From assembly GCF_032102965.1 (NCBI RefSeq), contig NZ_CP134880.1, positions 744,001 to 808,000 of the forward strand: a stretch of DNA of 64,000 bases. The letters are read 5' to 3'. The notes under the pieces are model-generated. The model ran no database searches and was not told where the DNA came from. It worked only from the letters and a program-made list of their open reading frames with translations. The position numbers were made by a program, and so were the translations under genes. The number at the start of each line of letters is the position of its first letter. Position 1 is the first letter of the stretch. The stretch comes from Demequina capsici (GTDB taxonomy: Bacteria; Actinomycetota; Actinomycetes; Actinomycetales; Demequinaceae). Positions 25,850 through 35,156 of this stretch are shown piece by piece.

Positions 25850-25884
25850 GCGGCCCCCGTCCTCTTGGTGAGGGCGGGGGCCGC
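25850..25884 (+). terminator. Terminator after metQ, shared with the desaturase gene
   Basis: A 15-bp stem, GCGGCCCCCGTCCTC with its complement at 25870-25884 (one G-T pair), and a TTGGT loop, between the converging metQ and desaturase genes. Likely works in both directions. Confidence 0.8.
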
Positions 25885-25901
25885 TTCGCGTCCGGGCGGC
25901 G

Positions 25902-26966
25902 TCAGCGTCCCATCGCCACCCGCTCGGGGCAGTCGAACGGGTCGCGGGCCGCGAGGCCGACGCGGTTGAGGTAGGCGATGACGATCGAGTAGGACTCGAG
26001 GAGGCTCGTCTCCGTGTACGGCATGTCGATGGAGCGGCAGTGCTCGCGGACGATCGCGCGGGCGTGCGCAAGGTGGGGGCGGGCCATGTTCGGGAACAGG
26101 TGGTGCTCGATCTGGTAGTTGAGGCCGCCCATGAGGATGTTCATGGTCCAACCGCCGCGGATGTTGCGACTGGTGAGCACCTGCTTGGACAGGAAGTCCA
26201 GCCTGGCGTCGGCAGGGACGAGCGCCATGCCCTTGTGGTTGGGGGCGAACGAGGCGCCCATGTAGACGCCGAAGACGGCCATCTGGACGCCCACGAACGC
26301 GAAGGCCATGCCCAGCGGCAGGTACGCGAAGACGGGGATCAGGTAGAGCCCGAAGTGCAGGGCGATCGCAGGCAGCTCGGTCCACCGCTGGCGTCGGCTG
26401 CCTTGGGTGATCAGCGAGACGATGGAGCGGTAGTGCAGGTTGAGGCCCTCGAGGGTGAGGAGCGGGAAGAACAGCCAGCCCTGGCGTCGGGTGATCCAGC
26501 GGATCACGCCTCGCGCCTGGGCGGCGTCCTCCTCGACGAAGGAGATGGTGTCCTTGTCGATGTCGGGGTCCGCGCCCCGCTTGTTCGGGTTCGCGTGGTG
26601 GCGCGTGTGCTTGGTCATCCACCACTGGTGGCTGATGCCGACGACGACGGTGCTGAGCGCGCGTCCCAGACGATCGTTGGCGGGCCCGGTGCTCAGCACC
26701 GCGCGGTGCGAGGCCTCGTGGCCGAGGAAGGCCACCTGGGTGAGCACCAGCCCGAGCGCTGCCGCGATCAGCAGCTGGAACCACGAGTCGCCCAGCAGGA
26801 CGAACCCGGTCACGACGCCGCCGAGCGCCAGCGTCAGCGCCACGCCGTAGAGCGCGTAGAAGAGCGGCGCCCGCCTCAGGAGCCCCGTGTCACGGACGGT
26901 GGCGGCGAGCTCCGTGAAGGAGCGGGTGATGTGGTTGACGGGCGGGGACGGGTACGCCGAGGCCAT
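25902..26966 (-). CDS. Membrane fatty-acid desaturase (354 aa)
   Basis: Acyl-CoA/acyl-lipid desaturase with the three di-iron histidine boxes: GHEASH, HTRHHANPN and QIEHHLFPNM. The QIEHH form of the third box is that of front-end and Mycobacterium DesA3-like enzymes. Hydrophobic helices around residues 35-80 and 160-235 flank the boxes. It would introduce a double bond into membrane acyl chains using O2. ATG 26964-26966 is preceded by GGAG. A TAGCCT -10 candidate lies about 80 bp upstream. Confidence 0.92.
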   Translation of the reverse strand: MASAYPSPPVNHITRSFTELAATVRDTGLLRRAPLFYALYGVALTLALGGVVTGFVLLGDSWFQLLIAAALGLVLTQVAFLGHEASHRAVLSTGPANDRLGRALSTVVVGISHQWWMTKHTRHHANPNKRGADPDIDKDTISFVEEDAAQARGVIRWITRRQGWLFFPLLTLEGLNLHYRSIVSLITQGSRRQRWTELPAIALHFGLYLIPVFAYLPLGMAFAFVGVQMAVFGVYMGASFAPNHKGMALVPADARLDFLSKQVLTSRNIRGGWTMNILMGGLNYQIEHHLFPNMARPHLAHARAIVREHCRSIDMPYTETSLLESYSIVIAYLNRVGLAARDPFDCPERVAMGR

Positions 26967-27119
26967 GCGGTCTCCAGAAGTCGGGGGGACGTCGACTTCC
27001 CAGCCGAGGGCCGAACGCTCGCGCGCTCATCGTTCAGATGACCTCAGGCTACGCGACCGTAGGTTGTGTGTCACGGGTCTCGCGCGGCACGTCTCGGCGC
27101 CAGCGGTCCAGCGTGCCTT

Positions 27120-28838
27120 TCAGCGGCGCATGGCCAACGCGGCGGCGGACGCGAGCCTGGCGCGCAACAGCGGCTCCGACATCGGGCGGAAGCGCAGGAA
27201 GCCCTGCTCGTGCCTGATGCCTGCGCGTGCGACCGCCTCGCTCTCCGCCATCGTCTCGACCCCCTCGGCGATGATCTCCACCTTGAGCTGCGCCGCGATC
27301 CTCGCGATCACTGACAGCACCTCGGCATCGACCGCATTGCCCCGTCCCGCGCCCGCCACCACGGTCCTGTCGACCTTGATGAGGCTGAGCGGGAGCTGCT
27401 GCTGGAGCAGGCGCAGGGTGTCGAGAGACACGCCCACGTCGTCGAGCGCGAGGCTGACGCCCGCGGCGTCGAGCGCGGCGAGCTCCAGGGATGCGGCGTT
27501 GATGTCGCCCACGCGGGACAGCTCGGACAGCTCGAGCACGATGCGATCCGGCGCGACCCCCGCCTCGGCGATGGTGGTGAGCAGCTCGTCCGCCAGGCCG
27601 GGCGCCACGAGCGTCTCGGGAGAGAGGTTCACGTGCATGCGCAGGCGGCGAGCCGCCTCGAGCCCGTCGGCCTGCCAGCGCCGCAGCGACCGGCAGGCCC
27701 TGCTCAGCACCCAGCGGTCGAGCTCGAGAGTCGCGCCCTGGCGGACGGCACGCAGCTTGATGTCGGCGGGGAAGTTCGAGTCGTCGGCGGCGGTGTGGGC
27801 GCGCAGCAGCGCCTCGACGGCGGTGGGCATCCCCGTGGCGGTGTCGATGATCGGCTGGAACATCAGGTGGAGCGCGTCGGTGAGGATCGCGTCCACGCCC
27901 TGCGCCGACCGGCGTCCGTACTGGACGCGATCGCCTCCGCCGAGCTTCGCGGAGTACATGGCGGTGTCGGCGAGCCGCAGCAGCGCCTCCGCGTCGGCGC
28001 CGGGGCTGCTCTCGACGGCGACGCCGACGCTGGCGCGCGCCTGGGCGCTGTCGGGGAGGTCCGGGTCGTGCTGAGCCAGGGCCGCGCGGAGCCGCTCGCC
28101 GTAGGCCAGTGCCGCGTCCTCCGCGGTGATCGCGGCGGGGAGCCGCATGCGCGCCACGACCACGAACTCGTCACCTCCCAGGCGTCCGACGACGTCCGCG
28201 CCGCCGGCCACCGCGAGCAGTCGGCGCGACGCGGATCGGAGGAGCGCGTCGCCCGCGCCGTGGCCCAGGGAGTCGTTGACGTGCTTGAGGCGGTCCAGGT
28301 CCAGGAACGCGACGATGACGCGCGCGTCGCCGTCGTCGAGGCCTGCGATCGCGTCCTCGAGCCCCGCGATCACGCGGGCGCGAGTGGCGAGGCCGGTCAG
28401 CCCGTCGGTCTCCGCGCGTCGGGCCGCGTCGTCGGCGAGCGCCCGCATGAGGCGGACCGGCCTGATGATGCCGAGCGCGTCTCCGTCGGCGCCCACGACG
28501 GGCAGGTCGCGGAAGCCCTCGGGTGCCTCGGACCCCATCATCAGCGCGGCGGCTGTCGCCACGGGCGTGTCGGGGGTGACCGCGGGCATGCCCCAGTGGG
28601 TGAGCTCGCCGATGCCCTGCCGCGCGAGCAGCTGGCGGCCGTAGCCGTACGCGCCCGCCATGCTGTGGAGGAAGTGCTCGCGGCTCACCACGCCGAGCTC
28701 CCCGTCGTCAGCGCGCACGAGCAGCGTGTGGCGGTTTCCGCGGTTGAAGATGTGGGCGCCGACCTCGCTGCACGGGGTGTCGGAGGGCACCATGAGGCAG
28801 TGCTCGACGAGTGGTTCGATCGTTGCTTCAGACGTCAT
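27120..28838 (-). CDS. CBS-GGDEF-EAL cyclic-di-GMP protein (572 aa)
   Basis: Order of domains: two CBS-like repeats (about 5-135), GGDEF (about 140-310) and EAL (about 320-570). The cyclase motif RLGGDEFVVV (GGDEF at 221-225) is intact. In the EAL domain, EAL (342-344), NLS, ELSE, KVD and EGVET are retained, but the DDFGTG loop has become DDVGVS (466-471) and the final QGY is QGF, so phosphodiesterase activity may be weak. CBS domains usually bind adenosine nucleotides, suggesting that energy status sets c-di-GMP turnover. ATG 28836-28838 has GGAGGG ten bases upstream. Confidence 0.88.
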   Translation of the reverse strand: MTSEATIEPLVEHCLMVPSDTPCSEVGAHIFNRGNRHTLLVRADDGELGVVSREHFLHSMAGAYGYGRQLLARQGIGELTHWGMPAVTPDTPVATAAALMMGSEAPEGFRDLPVVGADGDALGIIRPVRLMRALADDAARRAETDGLTGLATRARVIAGLEDAIAGLDDGDARVIVAFLDLDRLKHVNDSLGHGAGDALLRSASRRLLAVAGGADVVGRLGGDEFVVVARMRLPAAITAEDAALAYGERLRAALAQHDPDLPDSAQARASVGVAVESSPGADAEALLRLADTAMYSAKLGGGDRVQYGRRSAQGVDAILTDALHLMFQPIIDTATGMPTAVEALLRAHTAADDSNFPADIKLRAVRQGATLELDRWVLSRACRSLRRWQADGLEAARRLRMHVNLSPETLVAPGLADELLTTIAEAGVAPDRIVLELSELSRVGDINAASLELAALDAAGVSLALDDVGVSLDTLRLLQQQLPLSLIKVDRTVVAGAGRGNAVDAEVLSVIARIAAQLKVEIIAEGVETMAESEAVARAGIRHEQGFLRFRPMSEPLLRARLASAAALAMRR

Positions 28839-28929
28839 GTCAGGGTGTCCCTCCGGACCACCATTCGGCAGGATCGGTGGTCGCGTGAGGTTTCTCACGT
28901 CCGGATGTGTCGCGCAGTGCCGTTCGCGG

Positions 28930-29805
28930 TCAGGCGTCCACGGTGACTCGGATGCGCGATCCCCACGGGTCGGCGAACGTGGAGGTGCGGCCATCGTCCG
29001 TGACCAGGATCCTGCGTGCCTCGAGCCGTTCGCGCAAGGCGCCGAGGTCGTCGGCCGTGGGAAGCACGATGTCCATGGTGCCGAGGCCGAGGGAGGCGGC
29101 GCGGGGGCCGGCGCCCCGTGAGTTCCACGTGTTCAGCCCCACGTGGTGGTGATAGCCGCCGGCGCTGACGAAGAGAGCGGAGCCCATGTCGACGATCTCG
29201 TCGAATCCGAGCGCGCCGACGTAGAACTGCTTCGCGGTGGGGATGTCTCCCACCTGCAGGTGGACGTGGCCCACGCGGGCGACGCCGGTGGGGCGCTGCA
29301 CCTCGGCGTCGGTGAGGTTGTCGGTGAGGAAGCGGTTCGGGTCGAGGAACAGCGTGTCCATGAGCGGCCTGCCGTCGGGGCCTCGCTTCCAGGAGTCGCT
29401 GGGGCGGTCGAAGTAGAGCTCGACGCCGTTGCCCTCGGGGTCGTCGAAGTAGAAGGCCTCGGATACAAGGTGGTCTGCGGAGCCGGTGTACCTGCCCAGG
29501 CCGGACTGCGCGACCCTTGCGACGGCCGCGGCGAGCGCCTCGCGCGTGTCGAAGAGCACCGCGGTGTGGAAGAGGCCCGCACCGGATCGGTCGAAGCGAG
29601 GCAGGCCCGGTGTGTGCGAGAGCGTCATGGTGGGCACGCCGTGGCGGCCGAGCACGTGGGTGCCGCCGCTCTCGGCGAGATGGTCCAGCGCGACGACGTC
29701 GCGGTAGTACGCGAGCATGGCGTCGAGGTCCTCGACGTGGAGCTCGACGGGGCCCATGCGGGTGCCGGCGGAGAGGAGGTCGTCGACGGGACGGGTGGTG
29801 GTCAT
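28930..29805 (-). CDS. VOC-family ring-cleaving dioxygenase-like protein, two domains (291 aa)
   Basis: Two tandem vicinal-oxygen-chelate modules: about 12-130 (VELHVEDLDAMLAYYRDVVAL, ending in EAFYFDDPEGNGVELYFDRP) and about 165-285 (VGHVHLQVGDIPTAKQFYVGALGF). Putative metal ligands are the histidine of LHVE/HVHLQV and the glutamate of GVELYFD. The relatives are CatE/YfiE and catechol-2,3-dioxygenase-like proteins induced by quinones. It is divergent from a marR gene across a 22-bp palindrome, the usual layout of quinone/catechol-stress modules. Substrate unknown. Confidence 0.85.
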   Translation of the reverse strand: MTTTRPVDDLLSAGTRMGPVELHVEDLDAMLAYYRDVVALDHLAESGGTHVLGRHGVPTMTLSHTPGLPRFDRSGAGLFHTAVLFDTREALAAAVARVAQSGLGRYTGSADHLVSEAFYFDDPEGNGVELYFDRPSDSWKRGPDGRPLMDTLFLDPNRFLTDNLTDAEVQRPTGVARVGHVHLQVGDIPTAKQFYVGALGFDEIVDMGSALFVSAGGYHHHVGLNTWNSRGAGPRAASLGLGTMDIVLPTADDLGALRERLEARRILVTDDGRTSTFADPWGSRIRVTVDA

Positions 29806-29826
29806 GGGATGCTCCCGACGGGGAAG

Positions 29827-29848
29827 GGTAGTTGTAACTACAACTACC
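29827..29848. promoter_or_regulatory. MarR operator: 22-bp perfect palindrome
   Basis: GGTAGTTGTA at 29827-29836 and its exact reverse complement at 29839-29848 are separated by AC. The site lies in the 91-bp divergent region between the VOC gene and marR, 22 bp from the VOC start codon. It stands out as AT-rich against the genome. A MarR dimer binding here would repress the VOC gene and could also affect marR. Confidence 0.75.
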
Positions 29849-29896
29849 ATAGTTCCCCTTATTTGAAGCGTCAAGCAGTCCGGGTATGATAACCGC

Positions 29897-30370
29897 ATGA
29901 CCGCCGAGCAGCTCGACAGCCGCGAGGACGCCCTCTGGCAGGACGTCCTCGCGCTCAGCATGCTGCTGCCCGCCGCGATCGACGAGGAGCTGCACCGCGA
30001 AGCCGGCCTCAGCCTCTTCGAGTTCTCCGTCCTCGCCATGCTCTCACGCAGGTCCGACCGCACCGAGACGATGTCGAGGCTCGCCCAGGCCACGTACTCG
30101 TCCGCGTCCCGCATGTCGCACGCCGCCAGCCGCCTCGAGGAGCGGGGCCTGCTCGAGCGCACCGCCTGCCCCACCGACAGACGCTCGATCTTCGCGCACC
30201 TCACGGACGCGGGCCTCGAGAAGGTCCAGTGCTCCGTGCCGGTGCACACCGCCGGCATCCGACGGCTCGTGCTCGACGGGCTCGGCGACGAGGATCGCGA
30301 GCACCTGGCGCGGATCCTCGAGATCCTCCTGCGCAACGGCGGCATCGCCGGCGACACCTGCCGCGCCTGA
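29897..30370 (+). CDS. MarR-family transcriptional regulator (157 aa)
   Basis: Winged-helix MarR protein: LSLFEFSVLAMLSRRSDRTETMSRLAQATYSSASRMSHAASRLEERGLLER spans the HTH (core TMSRLAQAT), followed by the wing CPTDRRSIFAHLTDAG containing the conserved DxRS. No cysteine lies in the sensing position at the N-terminus, but two are present (in TACPTD and VQCSVP), so oxidation sensing is possible. ATG 29897 follows TATGAT (29885-29890) by 6 nt: leaderless. Probable repressor of the divergent VOC gene. Confidence 0.9.
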   Translation: MTAEQLDSREDALWQDVLALSMLLPAAIDEELHREAGLSLFEFSVLAMLSRRSDRTETMSRLAQATYSSASRMSHAASRLEERGLLERTACPTDRRSIFAHLTDAGLEKVQCSVPVHTAGIRRLVLDGLGDEDREHLARILEILLRNGGIAGDTCRA

Positions 30371-30453
30371 GCCCTTCGGCGACCGCCGCTCCCGCGCTGC
30401 CTCCCTGGCACCCGAGCTGCCGCGCCCAGCACGCCCGACGCTAGGCTCGGCCC

Positions 30454-31407
30454 ATGCTCATCGCCGCCGTCGCGACGCTCGTCGGGCTCGCCGCGCTCGC
30501 GTGGAGCGCCGACCACTTCGTGAACGGCGCGTCGGCCGTGGCGCGCAGGCTCGGCATGGCGCCGCTGCTGGTCGGCATGCTCATCATCGGCTTCGGTACC
30601 TCGGCCCCCGAGCTGGTGGTGTCCGCCTTCGCCGCCTCGGACGGCGCGCCCGAGCTCGCGATCGGCAACGCGTTCGGCTCGAACGTGGCGAACATCGGCC
30701 TCATCCTGGGCATCACCGCGATGGTGGTGCCCATCGCCGTGCACCGAGGCGTCCTCAGGCGCGAGCTGCCCGCGCTGATCGTCGTCACCGTCATCGTGTG
30801 GCTGCTCCTGGCCGACGGGACGCTGTCGCGTCTCGACGCCGCCGTCCTGGGCGCCGCGCTCGTGGCTCAGATCGGCTGGGCCGTCGTCGTGGGAGGACGC
30901 CACGCAGACGACGAGCTCGCACGGGAGGTCGAGAGCGAGCCCCCTCTGGGCGCCGCTCGCGCGTGGACGTCCCTGATCGCGGGTCTCGTGCTGCTGGTCC
31001 TGTCCTCCAGGCTCCTGGTGTGGGGCGCCGTCGGCATCGCCGAGCGTCTCGGATGGTCCGACCTGGTGATCGGGCTCACCGTCGTCGCCATCGGCACGTC
31101 GGCGCCCGAGCTCGCGTCCGCCCTTGCCGCTGTGCGCAAGGGCGAGAACGACATGGCGCTCGGCAACGTCATCGGCTCCAACCTGTTCAACACGCTGGGC
31201 GTGCTCGCGGTCGCAGGCCTCATCGCCCCTGCCGACGTGGACCCGCACATCCTCACCCGCGACCTTCCGGTCGTGCTGGGGCTCACGGTGCTGCTCGTCG
31301 TGTTCGCGCTCTGGCCCTGGAACCGCGGTCGCATCAGCCGCACCGAGGGCGGGATCCTGCTCACGCTCTGGCTGGGCTACACCGCATTCCTGCTGGTCAC
31401 CGCCTGA
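30454..31407 (+). CDS. Calcium/sodium antiporter, CaCA family (317 aa)
   Basis: YrbG-type exchanger with two homologous halves in inverted topology. The alpha-repeats are GFGTSAPELVVSAFAA with GNAFGSNVANIGLILG, and AIGTSAPELASALAAV with GNVIGSNLFNTLGVLA; the glutamates in SAPEL are ion ligands. About ten helices. A CaCA protein of this size exports Ca2+ in exchange for Na+ or H+. ATG 30454 follows TAGGCT (30442-30447) by 6 nt: leaderless. Confidence 0.92.
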   Translation: MLIAAVATLVGLAALAWSADHFVNGASAVARRLGMAPLLVGMLIIGFGTSAPELVVSAFAASDGAPELAIGNAFGSNVANIGLILGITAMVVPIAVHRGVLRRELPALIVVTVIVWLLLADGTLSRLDAAVLGAALVAQIGWAVVVGGRHADDELAREVESEPPLGAARAWTSLIAGLVLLVLSSRLLVWGAVGIAERLGWSDLVIGLTVVAIGTSAPELASALAAVRKGENDMALGNVIGSNLFNTLGVLAVAGLIAPADVDPHILTRDLPVVLGLTVLLVVFALWPWNRGRISRTEGGILLTLWLGYTAFLLVTA

Positions 31408-31471
31408 CGCACGAGTGGGGAACACCACCAGACCCTGTCAGACGGCGCTTTCCCAGGACTACCCTGACCGC

Positions 31472-32227
31472 GTGACCCCAGCTCTCCAGATCACCGGCCT
31501 CCGGAAGGCGTTCGGCGCGACCATCGCCGTCGCGGGCATCGACCTGGAGATCCCGCAGGGCTCGTTCTACGGCGTCGTCGGACCGAACGGTGCGGGCAAG
31601 ACCACCACGCTGTCGATGGCCACGGGATTGCTGACTCCCGACGCGGGCGTGGTGCACGTGCACGGCATCGACCTGTGGCGTGAGCCTCAGCGGGCGAAGC
31701 CCCTGCTCGGCGTGCTCCCCGACGGGCTCCACACCTTCGATCGCCTCACCGGAGCCGAGCTGATCTCCTACGCAGGGCTCCTGCGCGGGCTGCCCGCGGA
31801 CGAGGTGCGCGCGCGGCGCGACGACCTGCTCGCGGCGCTCGACCTCGACTCCGCCGGCCGGACGCTCGTCACGGACTACTCCGCGGGCATGACCAAGAAG
31901 GTGGCGCTCGCCTGCGCCCTGGTCCATGCGCCACGCGTGCTCGTGCTCGACGAGCCCTTCGAGGCGGTGGACCCCGTGAGCGCGGGCGCGATCAGGCGCA
32001 TCCTGCTCACCTTCGTCGAGGACGGCGGCACCGTGGTGATGTCGTCGCACGTGATGGCGCTCGTCGAACGGCTCTGCGACCGGGTGGCGATCGTCGGGTC
32101 CGGCAGGGTCCTCGCGGAAGGCACGCTCGACTCGGTGCGCGCAGGTCAGGACCTCGAGGCACGTTTCGTGGAGCTCGTGGGTGACGTCGCCGACCAGAGG
32201 GACCTGGCGTGGTTGCGACGATCCTGA
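31472..32227 (+). CDS. ABC transporter ATP-binding protein (251 aa)
   Basis: Walker A GPNGAGKT, signature YSAGMTKKVALACAL (LSGGQ replaced by YSAGM) and Walker B VLVLDEPFEAVD. This form of the signature is typical of actinobacterial exporter ATPases paired with large multi-spanning permeases. GTG 31472 follows TACCCT (31460-31465) by 6 nt: leaderless. Its last 19 nt overlap the permease gene. Cargo unknown. Confidence 0.9.
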   Translation: MTPALQITGLRKAFGATIAVAGIDLEIPQGSFYGVVGPNGAGKTTTLSMATGLLTPDAGVVHVHGIDLWREPQRAKPLLGVLPDGLHTFDRLTGAELISYAGLLRGLPADEVRARRDDLLAALDLDSAGRTLVTDYSAGMTKKVALACALVHAPRVLVLDEPFEAVDPVSAGAIRRILLTFVEDGGTVVMSSHVMALVERLCDRVAIVGSGRVLAEGTLDSVRAGQDLEARFVELVGDVADQRDLAWLRRS

Positions 32228-33861
32228 GCCTGCGCTGGCGCACGACCGTCCAGTCGTTGCGGCGAGACTGGTGGCGCCTTCTGGTCGTGATCGCGGGTGC
32301 GGTGTGGTCCCTGTCGCTGCTGCCGTCGCTCGTCTGGGCGGAGCGCGCGCTCGAGATGCAGTTCCCGTCCGTCCGCACCGACGCCCTGGTGATCTGCGGC
32401 GCCGTGCTGATGCTCGGATGGCTGCTGGTGCCGCTGCTCGTGACGGGCCTCGATGACACGCTCGACCCTGCGCGGTTCGCCTCCTTCGGAGTCGATGCGC
32501 GCCGGATCATGCCTGGCCTCGCGGTGGCGGCGTTCCTCACCGTGCCCGCGATGTTCACCATGGTCGCGATGCTGCTGCTGGCGGTCTCCTGGAGGGACGA
32601 CTGGCCTGCGCTCGCCGTCGCGCTCGCCGGCGCGATGCTCACGGTCGCGATGATGATCCTGTCCGGCCGGGTCGCGGTCATGTGGGCCGCGCGGCTGCTC
32701 ACCGGCCGCCGTTCGCGCATGATCGCGGCCGCGGCGGGAGCGGCGGGACTTGCGATGATCACGCCAGCCGCGTTCGCGCTGATGCGGCAGGGCCTCGAGA
32801 CGGTGCTCGACTACGACGTCCCCACGCTGATCTCCGCGCTCGGCGTCACGCCGCTCGGCGCCGGGCTCGCAGCGCCTGAGCTCGCAGCCCAAGGGCGATG
32901 GTCTCAGGCCGCGTGGCACCTGGCGCTCGTGCTCGGCTGGTGCCTGCTGCTCCTGGGAGCCTGGAGGGACAGCGTCGCGCGCGCGCTCGTCACGCCGCCG
33001 TCGCGCTCCGCGGGCGTGGCCCGCCGCGACGATCGGGTGCTCGGCGCGGAGGAGGCCGCGACCGTGCGCCTGGCGCGCCATGACTCGCGACAGGGTCGCG
33101 CGTCAGCGCTCGTGCGCGGCGCGGCGCGCCTGCGATCCGGCCCGATCGTCCGTGCCGTCCGCAGCCGTGCTCTCACCTACTGGATGAGCGATCCCCGCTA
33201 TCTCGCGGCGGGCATCGGTGCCCTGGTGGGTCCCGTCGTCATGTTCGGCGTCCTGCTGCCGGCGATCGGCACCCCACGATGGACCGTCTTCCTCATGCCG
33301 GTGGCGGCCGCCACCTCGATCGCCTGGGGTCGCCACAACGACGTCGCGTACGACTCCACGGCGCTCTGGCTCGACGTCGTGTCCGGCAGGCTCGGGCGGC
33401 ATGTGATGCGCGGCCGCGTCGAGGCGCTGCTCGCGTGGGCGGTGCCCGTCGTGGTCGCGGCCTCCGTGGCGGCCGCCTGGGTGGCGCATCGATGGGACCT
33501 CGCGATCGGGCTGACGGCGGCGTCTCTCGGGGTCCTGGGCACGACGCTCGGCATCTCCGCGGTGCTGTCCGTGTGGATGCCCTATCGCGCCCCCCAGCCG
33601 GGCGCGAATCCCTTCGGCGCCGAGGTCGGCTCCGTGGGAGCCGGGCTCGCCGCCCAGCTGCTGTCCTCGGTCGCCTCCGTCGTCACCGCGCCGCTGGTGC
33701 TCGTGCCCTTCGTGCTCGCCGTGGCCGTCCATCCCGCCTGGTCGGTGGTCGCGACGGGCACGGGGCTGGGGCTGGGCACGGCGGGCGTGGTGCTCGGAGT
33801 GCGCTTCGCCGGGGACCTCTACGACGCGCGCAGCGGCCGGCTGCTGTCCGCAGTGGTGTGA
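32209..33861 (+). CDS. ABC exporter permease, large integral membrane protein (550 aa)
   Basis: About 10-12 hydrophobic segments in two halves separated by a basic cytoplasmic linker (residues 260-310, Arg-rich). It overlaps the ATPase gene by 19 nt, so the two form an ABC-2-like exporter. No cargo-specific neighbour is present. The GTG at 32209 is the first start in frame and places MVATILSLRWRTTVQSLRRDW before the first helix. Confidence 0.85.
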   Translation: MVATILSLRWRTTVQSLRRDWWRLLVVIAGAVWSLSLLPSLVWAERALEMQFPSVRTDALVICGAVLMLGWLLVPLLVTGLDDTLDPARFASFGVDARRIMPGLAVAAFLTVPAMFTMVAMLLLAVSWRDDWPALAVALAGAMLTVAMMILSGRVAVMWAARLLTGRRSRMIAAAAGAAGLAMITPAAFALMRQGLETVLDYDVPTLISALGVTPLGAGLAAPELAAQGRWSQAAWHLALVLGWCLLLLGAWRDSVARALVTPPSRSAGVARRDDRVLGAEEAATVRLARHDSRQGRASALVRGAARLRSGPIVRAVRSRALTYWMSDPRYLAAGIGALVGPVVMFGVLLPAIGTPRWTVFLMPVAAATSIAWGRHNDVAYDSTALWLDVVSGRLGRHVMRGRVEALLAWAVPVVVAASVAAAWVAHRWDLAIGLTAASLGVLGTTLGISAVLSVWMPYRAPQPGANPFGAEVGSVGAGLAAQLLSSVASVVTAPLVLVPFVLAVAVHPAWSVVATGTGLGLGTAGVVLGVRFAGDLYDARSGRLLSAVV

Positions 33862-33905
33862 GAAGGCCCACCGTGCATCCGTGCCCGGCGGTTACGATGG
33901 GCCGC

Positions 33906-34190
33906 ATGAGCGAGCCGAACCTTCCCGTCGAGCAGCCCCAGGGCGGCACTGCCACGATCGAGCGCACCGAGACGCGTGAGCTGGTCGAGCCGGGCGACGC
34001 CGAGCGCTTCGCGCACTACGTGCGCAAGGAGAAGATCCTCGAGTCCGCGATGACGGGCGATCCGGTCATCGCGCTGTGCGGCAAGGTGTGGGTGCCCGGG
34101 CGCGACCCGAACCGGTTCCCGGTGTGCCCCGCCTGCAAGGAGATCATCGACGGCGTCTTCGGCAGCGACGACGGCGACGGCGATTCCTGA
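33906..34190 (+). CDS. DUF3039 protein (94 aa)
   Basis: Small conserved actinobacterial protein. The core is HYVRKEKILESAMTGDPVIALCGKVW followed by CPACKEI; Cys residues at CGK and CPAC look like a small zinc site. The C-terminus is an acidic Asp/Gly run. Function unknown. ATG 33906 follows TACGAT (33893-33898) by 7 nt: leaderless. It precedes clpS. Confidence 0.85.
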   Translation: MSEPNLPVEQPQGGTATIERTETRELVEPGDAERFAHYVRKEKILESAMTGDPVIALCGKVWVPGRDPNRFPVCPACKEIIDGVFGSDDGDGDS

Positions 34191-34236
34191 GCCGTTGCTG
34201 GCGACCGACGCGCGCGGCGCGCCGTAGGCTGACCCC

Positions 34237-34524
34237 GTGGCATTCCAGGAGGACCTCTCGCCTGAGGGAAGCGTCGCCACCCGGCCGGCCGACGCCTGGG
34301 TGACGATCGTCTGGAACGACCCCGTCAACCTCATGTCCTACGTGACGTACGTCTTCCAGACCTACTTCGGATTCTCCCGCACCGAGGCGGAGCGCCGCAT
34401 GCGCGAGGTGCATGAGCATGGGCGCAGCGTCGTGAGCACCGGAACGCGGGAGCGCATGGAGGTGGATGTGCAGGCGATGCATTCGTACGGGCTGTGGGCC
34501 ACCCTTCAGCGGAGCGGCGAATGA
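34237..34524 (+). CDS. clpS: ATP-dependent Clp protease adaptor (95 aa)
   Basis: ClpS binds N-degron substrates and hands them to ClpA/ClpC. Visible motifs are [22 protein letters not shown] (core NDPVN) and the VHEHGRSVV segment; the N-degron pocket residues Asn, Asp and His are conserved. GTG 34237 follows TAGGCT (34225-34230) by 6 nt: leaderless. The stop overlaps the DUF2017 start (ATGA), the same order as Rv1331-Rv1332 in Mycobacterium tuberculosis. Confidence 0.94.
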   Translation: MAFQEDLSPEGSVATRPADAWVTIVWNDPVNLMSYVTYVFQTYFGFSRTEAERRMREVHEHGRSVVSTGTRERMEVDVQAMHSYGLWATLQRSGE

Positions 34525-35156
34525 GGGGGTTCGAGCGCCAGGGCGACACCGTGGTCGCGGTGCTCGACGAGGAGGAGCGCACGGTGATCGCGCGGATCAT
34601 CGCCGATGTGGGGCTGCTGCTGGGCGACGTGCGTTTCGGCGCGCAGGACGATGAGGACGACGACGAGCCCGACGATGAGAAGGCGCTGTTCGACGGGCTC
34701 GCGGACCTGGGCGGCGTCCGCACGCAGCCGGTGGATCCCGCGGTGCTGAGGCTCCTGCCCGACGCCTCGCCGGCGGATGCCGAGGTGTCGGCGGAGTTCC
34801 GTCGGCTCACCGAGGGCGACCTGCGCGCCTTGAAGCTGGACCGGCTGCGACGCATGTGGGATCAGCTGGGCGCGGACGGTGACGCCTGGGTCCTCAAGGT
34901 CGACGAGGCGATGCCCACGGCCGCCGCCTTCACCGATGTGCGGCTGGTGCTCGCGACCCGGCTTGGTCTCGACACCGACGAGGACGTGGATCGTCTGCAT
35001 CAGGAGATCGACGAGGGGGTGCGCGCGCTCGACGAGGACGAGGACGCGCCCGTCGACCACGAGAGGGTGTGGCTCGGTATGCTCTACCAGGCCCTCAGCT
35101 GGCTTCAGGAGACGCTCGTGGGGTGCCTCGCGGCGGGACAGGAGGACGATGTCTGA
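34521..35156 (+). CDS. DUF2017 protein (211 aa)
   Basis: Acidic, soluble actinobacterial protein that regularly follows clpS. It has an N-terminal domain with [20 protein letters not shown], an Asp/Glu-rich linker (about 46-60) and a C-terminal helical part. Function unknown; the tight coupling (ATGA with clpS, 8-nt overlap with murI) suggests a role linked to proteolysis or just shared expression. Confidence 0.85.
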   Translation: MRGFERQGDTVVAVLDEEERTVIARIIADVGLLLGDVRFGAQDDEDDDEPDDEKALFDGLADLGGVRTQPVDPAVLRLLPDASPADAEVSAEFRRLTEGDLRALKLDRLRRMWDQLGADGDAWVLKVDEAMPTAAAFTDVRLVLATRLGLDTDEDVDRLHQEIDEGVRALDEDEDAPVDHERVWLGMLYQALSWLQETLVGCLAAGQEDDV

